DNA of 64,000 bases from Neospora caninum Liverpool (Eukaryota; Apicomplexa; Conoidasida; Eucoccidiorida; Sarcocystidae): the NCBI RefSeq assembly GCF_000208865.1, contig NC_018393.1:3614714-3678713 (forward strand), written 5' to 3'. The notes beneath the pieces were generated by a model. It was given only the letters and a program-made list of their open reading frames with translations. It had not been told where the DNA came from and did not search any database. Positions 11,211 to 19,435 of the stretch are shown here, piece after piece. The position numbers and the translations under genes are program-made. Every line of letters begins with the position of its first letter. Within the stretch, counting starts at the first letter, position 1.

Positions 11211-12683
11211 TCTTCTCTTGCCTTGGTCGTCGTTCTCGTTTCTTTTCGCGTTTTCTTCTTCTCGCCCTTACCTAGGGCGAGGGAGGGTGTACCCTTACAT
11301 GCACGCTAAGGGCTGATGTTTGAAACTGGGCACGTTTCCATACTCGGAACTGCCGCCACGTGTCTCTCGAAAGTCTGTTAGGGCTTCAAGATTCTTTCAG
11401 GGCTCCAAGATTCTTTTAGGGCTTCAAGATTCTTTTAGGGCTTCAAGATTCTTTTAGGGCTTCAAGATTCTTTTAGGGCTTCAAGATTCTTGACACCCAC
11501 ACACACTGCCGTTGTTTAAGCGACGCGGGGGTTGTCTCTCCGGGACGGAGGCGACCGAGAACCTCTTCTCTGGAAAAAGCTGTGGAGCCTCAAGAGAACC
11601 CCCGCACTGCGCCTTCTCTCGGGCTCGACTTGTTCTCTCGCCGCACTCCGCCATGTGTGCGAGTCTCTCTCTGGGTGCACACCTGCCCTGCTGAGAAAGA
11701 CAGACCGAAAAGAACGGCGCGGCGACAGAAATCAAGAATCGATGAAGACTTCGCTTTGCTGTTGGGTGCGATGGCGCCGCTGAGACCCTCTTCGCCTCAA
11801 AACGGATTGCAATCAGGATTTGAAAGGTCCGTGATCCGTGCACGACCAGCCCGCTTTTCCGGCGCTGGCGCATGCAGCGTTTTGAGGTTTCTTCGGCATG
11901 CACACTCAGAAAAGAAAAGACAGCTAGCAGAGAAATAGGGAAAGAAACACACCGACCTCGGCGGACGGGAGAGCAGAGCCTTGTCGGATTTTCAAAAAAA
12001 GAGTCTTCTTGCGTGCGAATCGGCGATTTTCATGCACCGGGCTGTCGCGGGCTCGCCGCGGCGTACGTACAGGGCGGAGACAAGACACGCGGGAGGAAAG
12101 AGGAAACGAAAAGAAAAGAAGAGGCAAAAACGGAGAGAAGGCAAGAAGAAAAGCATTTGGGACAGAAGCAGGAGTTCAAGTTAATGCTAGAAGACGCGGA
12201 AACTGAAACGAAACGCTGGTGCCTTTCTCGTGACGCGTGTGCCTCGCTGGCAGACGAGATCCTCGGGAAACCACCAAGGTGCTTTAAACGATTTTCTTGC
12301 CGCACTTTCCGTTTTGGTTCCTCTGTGAGATCCTCTTGTCACTCCTGTTCTTCTCACTCCTTTTCTCACGCGGTCTTCTCTCCAAATCGCCGTCTCCGCC
12401 CCTCAGTGTCATTCTCTTCTTCGTCGTCCTCTCCTTTTTCTTCCCTTCATCTTCCTCCTCCCCTTCTCTTGATCCTGTTCTCCTTCCTCCTCTTTTCCTT
12501 CGCCTTCCTCTTCTTGCGAATCTTCTTCCTTCTCGTTTTTTCTTCACCGTCTCCAAGGGTTCCGTGCTTCTCTTCTCTGTTCCTTCTTTTTCTTCGCGCT
12601 CTGCATTTCAGCCTGAGGACTGTCGCGACGAGGGTTGGCATGCGTGCAGCCTTTAATTCTCTTTTTTGTGAAGGGAAGAAAAA
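11211..12683. promoter_or_regulatory. Divergent promoter region of WD40 and pdxT genes
   Basis: This 1.47-kb interval separates two divergent genes and must hold both promoters. It contains the 19-bp tandem repeat at 11380-11491 and a long pyrimidine-rich stretch at about 12330-12610 just before the pdxT start. Large open frames in it come from low-complexity composition (Arg/Lys-rich on one strand, Ser/Phe-rich on the other) and are not credible proteins. I could not identify a discrete initiator or AP2 site. Confidence 0.45.
11380..11491 (+). repeat. 19-bp tandem repeat containing TTTAGGG
   Basis: About six head-to-tail copies of a 19-bp unit (agggcttcaagattctttt) are present. The first two copies vary slightly (ttc in place of ttt, tcc in place of ttc) and the later ones are nearly identical. 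Each full unit boundary reads TTTTAGGGC, which includes TTTAGGG, the telomere heptamer of coccidia and plants. It lies in the divergent promoter between the WD40 and pdxT genes. It is not a CRISPR array: there are no spacers. Confidence 0.9.
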
Positions 12684-15031
12684 ATGGGAGAAGAAAACGC
12701 CGTTTCCGTGGGTGTCCTCGCCCTCCAGGGCGCCTTCTTTGACCACATCAAGGCCTTCCAGCGCCTGGGTCTAGGCTCGCGTCTCCGTCTCGTTCTCGTG
12801 AGGATGCTTTTCGAGTTTCGTGTGCCTTTGCATCCTTTCTGTTTTCTTTTCTGCGTCACGCAAAGGCCATCTGCGGTTTTAAACACCCGACATTTTCGCT
12901 GTACTTTGACCGCATGTAGAGACACTCGTGCCGGGAAGAATTAAACTGCCGTGTCCACAGTCTATTTGCAGCGGGAGATTTCCAGATCTGCCAACGAATC
13001 CGCAGCAATCTTTACTTATTCCCTCACAAGAACCAGATATATTTATATATATGTATACGTGTGTATATGTATACTACGGCACACGCATATATATATATAT
13101 ATATATACGTAGGGTTCTGCCTATCCCTTTACTGTGCTAAATAAATAAATATATGCATCTACTGATCACTGCTGTAAGTTGTTTCTTATCACTGGTGTCT
13201 GTGTTCGAGTTCTGTTGGGGTTTTGCTTTTTTTTCAGGTGAAGAAACCTGCAGACTTGGAGGCGCTCGACGCTCTGGTCATTCCAGGGGGCGAGTCGACT
13301 GCCATGCGCATCATCGCAGGAGAGCAAATGATGAGTGTACGTACACCCGCGGACAGGAGACCAGCAACGTCGCCGTCCGAGCTGCAGCCGGAGGAGGAAG
13401 CTAACGCGGAACGCATGCAGGAGGAAGGCATACAGGAGGAACGCATGCAGAAGCGAAGAGGGCGCGGAAAGGGTCCGGAGGCAGAAAACCTCAGATTCTC
13501 AACCGAGGCGCGCCGAATCAGCCGCCGCAGGAGAGCCTCATAGAGACATGTGGAGCAGAGAAGAAGTGATCAACTTAGTCGACGGGAGAGCCCGAACGAG
13601 GATGGGAAGAAGGGAAAAAACAGGAGCAGTGACAAAGCGACGGGCATTTGAGGCAGGCAACCGCGCTCCACCCCGAGAAGAAAAGAGCTCGCAAAAAAGA
13701 GGTGTGGGGAGAGGGGAATTGCAATCCCAAAGGGCGAAAGGGAAAGTGAAACGCGAAAGAAAGAGAGGAAGAGAAAGAGGGAAAGTGAAACGCGAAAGAA
13801 AGAGAGGAAGAGAAAGAGGGAAAGTGAAACGCGAAAGAAAGAGAGGAAGAGAAAGAGGGAAAGTGAAACGCGAAAGAAAGAGAGGAAGAGAAAGAAAGAG
13901 AGGAAGAGAAAGAGGGAGAGAGAGACGGGGACAAAGAAAGAGCGCGAGAGTGAACGGGGAGGGAGAAAGAGAGATGGAGTAGGAGATCGCGAAGAAAGAG
14001 AGACAGAGAAGGGGAAAAGTCAGGAAAGGAACTGACTGTTGGCCACGGATGATTTCCGGGGAAGTGGGGTGTATACGTTGCGGTGTCGCGGCGACTCCGT
14101 CTCGTCGCCAAGCGACTGACGTTTTCGTTTTTGCTGAATCTCCCCCGCGGTTCGTGCAGGCTCTCAAGGCTTTCGTCCATGAAAAGAAGAAGCCGGTCTG
14201 GGGGACCTGTGCAGGTGAGCTCGGAAAGGAATGTCTCTCGGAAAAACGTGTCTCAGCTCTTGCGTCGTTGCCTTGTTTTTCTCCTCCGGCCCACGAGATC
14301 CGTCTAAGTTGCCTTCCTGTCGCTTTCCTTTTATCGCTGAACCGTTTCCTTCGCCTCTGTCCCCGTCTCTTCCTGCGCTCTGTCCTTTTCTTTGCCGGCT
14401 CTTCTTTTCATCGCCTGCCCTCACGTTTCGCCTCCTTTTCTTAGACCTCAACCGTTTCTCGTTCTTTCTCCCGCTGTTGCCGTGTCCAGCCTCGCGCCGG
14501 CGTGTGGGTTCCTTCGAGTTCGAGTCTCTGAGCGTTTCAGCCCCCTTTCTTTTTCCCGTTTCTTCCTACGGTGTGTGTACACTCTCCAGTGCATGCATTC
14601 GCGCGCTTCCTGTCTCTCCGTTCCCCCCCGTTTTTCCTACGACAGGCTGCATCCTGCTCTCAGACGCAGTGTGCACCCTCGAGGCGTCTCCGTCTTCTTC
14701 TCCTTCGATGAGGTTTCGGGAGAAGGAGAGCGACGATGGGTACGGAGACTTCATCGGCGGCGCCGCAGTGCGAACGTGCCGGAATTTTTTCGGAAGGCAG
14801 GTGAGCAGAGATATCTCTGTGTTGAAGGATTTGCGACCAACTGGCAAAGATGCAAGTTGACAAAATCGCGCATCGCAAACCACCGGCAGATCGGAGAAGA
14901 ACGGGGACCTCTGTGCGGCGGCTATCTGAGAAGCGTCTCAGCAAATAGTTCTGGATAGATGATGAGGTTATACAGAGATAGAGACATAGATATATCTCTG
15001 CATATCCTTACATATACTCACAGATTTATGA

Positions 15032-15071
<40 letters not shown>

Positions 15072-16843
15072 GGGTGTGTGTGCATGCACTTCGGGCATCT
15101 TCCAAGCCGCACAAACACATCAGTATATATTTTCGTGTGCATGTATACATAGTTGTGTGCCTGTATGCACGGGAGACGCGTGTGCAGTGAAGTGGATGAG
15201 GAAATGTGTTTTTCGTCTCCGTTTCTGCGTCAGCTCTCCGGTTCGTGTGACCTCGTTTCCTCGCTTTCTCATCACTCTTTTTGTCTGGCCGTTTCCTTTC
15301 CTCTGAACCTTGATCTCTCTGTTCACCTCTTTCTCTCTTCCTCACCTTCATCTTTCTCTTTTTCCTTTTCACTTTTGTTCTCTCAGTCCCCCGTGTCGTG
15401 TGTGCTGGTTCGATTTCGCCTTCCTGGTCCTCGTCTCGCTATCCTCTTCTCCACTTCGCGCTGTTTCCTTTCTCTTTTTCTCCTTTTGTTTTCGCAGGCG
15501 GACAGCTTCGAGGCGCCTTTGCGACTTGCCGGGAGGCTCCAGACCGCGGCGAATGGCCTGTCGGCGATCTGCATTCGCGCGCCAGCCATCCTCGAAGTTT
15601 CGTCGCCTGAGGTAAATTTTCGCTCTCTCAGCTTTGTTCCCTTTCATATCCTCCTCTTTGCTCTGTTCCCTTTCTTATCCTCCTCTTTGCTTTGTTTCCT
15701 TTCTTATCTTCCTCTTTGCTTTGTTTCCTTTCTTATCTTCCCCTTTGCTTTGTTTCCTTTCTTATCTTCCTCCTTTCTGTTTCTCCTCGGGCGGCGTTGT
15801 CTCGATCCTTCCGGCGCGCTTGCCTCGACACTTGTGGTCCTGGCATCGCTGACGCTGCTGTGCCCGGAAAACGGGAACGTTTTTCTGAGAAGCACCAACA
15901 GACTTGGGCGTTGAGGACTCAGCTCTTCAATGTAAAAGGTCGCGCTTCATCGAGATCGGAGAAGGATTTGAATCTGGAGAAGCGAATGGAAGTTAAACAC
16001 CTATTGCATGCAGCTTTGTAGATCAAGGATTTGCGTTCCTGCTTTCAGGTTGAAATTCTCGGGTATATCGACATGCCCCAGCGGAACTGCAGCGTCATCG
16101 CAGGTGAGGGCCTCACTCACGACGCACCGTTTTCGCAGAGAGATACTTCAGACACATTTTCCCGTTCTCTCCCTCTGCATTTGTCTCCTCAACGAAGCAT
16201 CGGTATCAAGGCACTCCGGCCCTTTTCCTTCTTTGTTGTCTCGCTCTTCCGCTTCTTTGTTTTCTTCTGTGTCTCGTCTTTTCTTTTTCGTATGCCTTTT
16301 CTTCGTCCGTGTGTTTTCTAGCCAGGGAGACCTCTATCCCGCGTCGCGCCCTCCCGCTCTTTGCGTTCCTCGCTCGCCACGTTTTGTCGCACCGAGCGGG
16401 ATTCTTCTCTCGCCGCCGCAGCTCCACCTTGCGCGTTTTCGCTGGTCTCAATTGCATGCGTTTTCCTCAAACCAGACCGAGTCTCTCAGCGATGTGTGCA
16501 TGCGCTCGCCCTCCACACGTTTCCTTCTCGCGCTGCTCTCGGCAGTCGCTGCCGCAACTTCCTGCTCTGCCGAGTCCGTGTGTGCCTCCTCGCAGCGGCG
16601 GCGCACGGTCCCGTCCTCCTCACGATCTTCCATACAGAGCTGACTGACGACACGCGCCTGCATGCGTTCTTCCTCGAGCAGTTTGTCTTTCCTTCTCTCG
16701 CTGCTGGGCCTCGCTCCAAGCAGCTCGCGTGTGGAACGGAGACGCCTGCCGAGAAAATGCAGAGAGACTCTGGGTCCGCCTTTGCCCACATAGCCAGGGA
16801 CGGCGACCGTCCTCCTCACCACTTGGGAAACCGCTGCGCCTAA
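12684..16843 (+). CDS. PDX2: PLP synthase glutaminase subunit (PdxT/Pdx2), seven exons
   Basis: Exons are 12684-12797, 13238-13336, 14160-14214, 14646-14800, 15498-15611, 16049-16103 and 16596-16843, with every phase matching; they give 279 residues. The protein is a class I glutamine amidotransferase that hydrolyses glutamine and passes ammonia to the synthase subunit PdxS/Pdx1, which makes pyridoxal 5'-phosphate in the cytosol. Diagnostic motifs in order are GVLALQGAF at the N-terminus, IPGGEST (oxyanion region), VWGTCAG with the nucleophilic Cys (exon 3), RNFFGRQADSFEAPL, IRAPAI, and FHTELTDDTRLHAFFLEQF with the catalytic His and Glu. Usual family length is about 190-220; the excess is an insert after the GTCAG block (exon 4, Ser-rich) and a C-terminal tail of roughly 45 residues. 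FHTEL replaces the common FHPEL. No PdxS gene is in the window. Confidence 0.92.
13741..13897 (+). repeat. 39-bp purine minisatellite in pdxT intron 2
   Basis: Four head-to-tail copies of a 39-bp purine-rich unit begin at 13741, 13780, 13819 and 13858, followed by degenerate shorter repeats of the same kind. The unit length is a multiple of three, so both strands give long artificial open frames (Lys/Arg-rich on plus, Phe/Leu/Ser-rich on minus). It lies wholly inside intron 2 of the pdxT gene. Confidence 0.9.
15034..15069. repeat. (TA)n microsatellite in pdxT intron 4
   Basis: This is an uninterrupted TA dinucleotide run inside intron 4 of pdxT. A similar but interrupted TA/TATG tract at about 13036-13108 lies in intron 1. 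Confidence 0.9.
15640..15775 (+). repeat. 29-bp pyrimidine-rich tandem repeat in pdxT intron 5
   Basis: Four to five near-identical copies of a 29-bp pyrimidine-rich unit occur, with core TTTGCTTTGTTTCCTTTC. They begin just after the exon 5 donor at 15612 and produce spurious Phe/Leu/Ser frames. The tract is intronic. Confidence 0.85.
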
Positions 16844-17481
16844 GAGCGGAGTGAACCGAAGAATCTCGCTAACCCGGTCGAGCCTGGTGCCACAAAGGTT
16901 TCCGGACGCTCTGGCGTCTCCGAGCTCTCGGCCCGCCCAATCGAGGTTCTCGTCACGTTGATGCTGCACACAACCAGCAGCGCTCCATCCTCGTGGGCAT
17001 ATGTATATATATATATGTATATATGTTTGTATGTACCATGTGTATGTATATATATATATATATATGTATACGTATGAGCATATGCGTTTATGTGCATACC
17101 CGTGTGTCAATTGGTCTGTCTCGTTTCTGGCGATGGGCTTGTCTGCATTTTCCTCATGGCGTTGTATAGCGATTCGCAGCTCCGACTGCATGCAAAAACC
17201 CATATGCATGCGCTTTAGTGGCCGTTCCCCCGGGACAAACCTGCTTTGGTTTTCAGCCGACAGCCAGTTGCTTTTTGGCCGATTAAAGGAAACCAGCTGC
17301 GCTCTGGAAAAAACTACGAGTTGTGGAAACACGCATGCACCAACAGGGGAAGTTCACAGTCGCCCTGTTAGTGGCCTCGCGCTCCACCTCAGAGAAAAAG
17401 GCCGAACACTCCTCGACAGAAAGCAGAAACGTCGCCTACGTACACGCAGACGTACATGTACACCTACATAGACACACCTTC

Positions 17482-17484
17482 AGA

Positions 17485-17519
<35 letters not shown>

Positions 17520-17684
17520 TTATATATATATGTATGTATATATATATTCATATATATGTATATATATATATTTATATATATAAATATGTATCTTTATATA
17601 TATATATATATGTATATATTTATATATATAAATATGTATATATATATATATATATATATTTGTATATATATATATATATATATT
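17482..17684. repeat. Long compound TA/TATG/TATT microsatellite
   Basis: About 200 bp consist almost only of TA dinucleotides, with periodic G or T interruptions. It is the largest such tract in the window and lies between pdxT and the mitochondrial insertion. Confidence 0.9.
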
Positions 17685-17842
17685 TGTGACACTTCTATTT
17701 CCTTTCGTTCCCCTCATGGGACACACACACACGTACAGGCGTCTATCGTATTTATTCTATATCTCGTCTAGCGATCGATTCTATATATCTATGTCTATAT
17801 CCCTCTGCAACTCTTTATGCACATCCTATCTATCTGCCTATT

Positions 17843-17877
<35 letters not shown>

Positions 17878-18192
17878 AAGAGCGCTTTGCATGCATCTAC
17901 TAGAGTGAGCTTGGGATGAGGTTTGTCGTTTGTGGGCGGTATTTGGATGATGGCGTCTGCCGACAAAAAAGCGAAGGGGCGAGGCAGAGTCTCGTGCCCG
18001 TCGAGTTTCGCTTTCCGCCCTACGCTACGAGAGTCTCGGCGAAAACTGAGAGAAGAGACAAAAAGAACGAGAACGTACGTGCTAAGATCTAAAGCAGAGG
18101 AGAAAACACGAGAAAAAGGGCGGGACAACGACAGGCGAGCGCTGAAAAGAAACCTCTCGAGGAGAGGCATATGGGGGCCGTAGGCTGGGCGC

Positions 18193-18243
18193 CCTCACTG
18201 CACATGCATGCCTGTCTCTCGCATGCATGCATGTGCACTGAGG
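18193..18243. repeat. Inverted repeat built on GCATGC
   Basis: Left arm 18193-18211 (cctcactgcacatgcatgc) pairs with right arm 18225-18243 with one mismatch across a 13-nt spacer that itself starts or ends in GCATGC units. Further GCATGC sites follow at about 18336, 18414 and 18439. GCATGC-type motifs are known AP2-factor and promoter elements in coccidia; a regulatory role here is inference. Confidence 0.8.
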
Positions 18244-18500
18244 TCCCGTTTTTTACAGCCAGGGAAATCGACGGCGACGTCATAAAGATGGAGCACTTTC
18301 CCTGGAAGCACTTTGCGTTTGTAGAGCCGTCCGCCGCATGCACCGAAACGTTTGAGCTTCACGACACGACATGCAAACGAGGAGCAGTTCATGTCGTGCA
18401 TGAAAGAAAACGACGCATGCACCGCAAAACCACGCTGTGCATGCAGACAAACCTATGGTCCGAACACGAAAAGGAAGGTAGGATCCTCCATGATTTTTGA

Positions 18501-18882
18501 TATACTTCAGAAGCATCCTGTGCATTTGCTAGCGTTCAACATCTAGTTAGAGGAGTAGCAGCAGGATGGGAATTTAGGATGTTGCATTTGCTACAACTGC
18601 CTCTTTCGTATTCTTGTGTATTTTAACTCTCAAAAGACTCGAGGACCGTATAACTGGAGTTATAGTTATTTAACCATCGATTGGATGTCTGGTTTAGTTT
18701 TATATCTACTTACTATAGTCACTGCCTTCCCAACACTCAGTTTATCCATGAGTCTATTCCGGGCACACCATGTCTTTTATCGGTGTACTCTAAATCTAAA
18801 TTCATCTTGGAACTGTGGTCTTTTAGTTGCAAAGACCTTTGTACTCCAAAGCATTACAGGTATCACTCTAGCATTTAGATAT
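18501..18882 (+). pseudogene. cob: NUMT: two cob (cytochrome b) segments in permuted order
   Basis: Translated pieces match my memory of coccidian cytochrome b, but in swapped order. Segment A, 18501 to about 18729, starts YTSEASCAFASVQHL, continues through AAGWEFRMLH and YNWSYSYLT, and ends at LVLYLLTIVTAF. This corresponds to cob residues of roughly 54 to 136. Segment B, about 18730-18882, starts TLSLSMSLFRAH and ends GITLAFRY, corresponding to the N-terminus to about residue 54. B ends exactly where A begins, so in the native gene B precedes A. Small insertions between about 18588 and 18620 break the frame of A, and several substitutions mark decay. It is a nuclear copy, not a functional gene. 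Low GC and context contrast with the flanks. Confidence 0.87.
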
Positions 18883-19196
18883 TTTTTATCTATCGCAGGT
18901 TCGGCCTAATGTCCCGTTATACTATATAGACCACATGGCTTCTGGTACTTTGAGATCATACTAACGGCGAGAAGGGAAGTGTGTTTCAAAGAAAAGGGAG
19001 GGCAGCGTCTAAAATATATAACCGAGTATCAACTTAGATGCACAGATGGTAATTAATCCGAGACTGAGTTAAAAAATACAGGGCTGAACTGTGTAAATAT
19101 CTTTGTGTTATGGTTCTATCGCAAACCATTGAGATTACGAAGTTATGGTTTTGGGCTACCGACTATAACGGCATGCTCCTGAATGTAACGGTACAC
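18883..19196. other. AT-rich tail of the mitochondrial insertion
   Basis: This sequence stays AT-rich compared with nuclear flanks and lies between the cob segments and the second hairpin repeat. I find no readable cox or cob protein in it. Fragmented mitochondrial rRNA pieces would be consistent with coccidian mitochondrial DNA, but I cannot confirm that by eye. Confidence 0.4.
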
Positions 19197-19244
19197 GCTG
19201 TAAAAAAAGGACTCCTTAACTTAAACTGAGGAGTCAAGTAGGTA
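19197..19244 (+). repeat. Dispersed 48-nt hairpin repeat, copy 2
   Basis: This is the second copy of the element at 452-499 (45 of 48 identical). Here the hairpin arms GACTCC and GGAGTC pair perfectly. It marks the right end of the AT-rich organelle-like block that contains the cob insertion. Confidence 0.75.
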
Positions 19245-19435
19245 CAGACCGTACAAGGATCACTGCAAATGCACAGCGTCGTCTGCCTCCCCTGTACGCC
19301 GTCGGCTAGCCGCAGAATCTCTCTCGCTTCGCCTTTTCTCCTGTGCAAGTTTGCGCCATCAGCTGTTCTCTCCTTTCTTTTCTGCCTTTCCCCTCTTTGT
19401 CGCTTTTCTCGCTGCAGTAGTTTCCGCTCTATCTC

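Larger units (their letters stand above)
16844..18500. other. Intergenic region rich in TA microsatellites and GCATGC motifs
   Basis: No gene is supported. The segment contains TA-type tracts at 16999-17071, 17482-17684 (the longest, with TATG and TATT interruptions) and 17844-17873. A GCATGC-rich block follows at 18193-18450 and includes a 19-bp-arm inverted repeat. Long Ile/Tyr frames are translations of the microsatellites. Confidence 0.6.

Noticed and set aside
11380..11491. CRISPR-like array
   Set aside because: The units are directly adjacent with no spacers, and the genome is eukaryotic; it is a simple tandem repeat.
13335..13982. 215-codon Arg/Lys/Glu-rich plus frame and matching minus frames
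   Set aside because: They are translations of the 39-bp minisatellite in pdxT intron 2; the repeat length is a multiple of three, so all such frames stay open.
16309..16647. Alternative last exon of pdxT starting at 16322
   Set aside because: It has a workable acceptor and phase, but the resulting Arg/Ser-rich tail lacks the catalytic His and Glu. The acceptor at 16595 gives FHTELTDD, which the family requires.
17456..17771. Tyr/Ile-rich small proteins
   Set aside because: These are translations of TA/TATG microsatellites, and the same pattern recurs at every TA tract.
18616..18909. 97-codon plus frame as a functional membrane protein
   Set aside because: It is the decayed, reordered cob sequence; the permuted order and frame breaks exclude a working cytochrome b.
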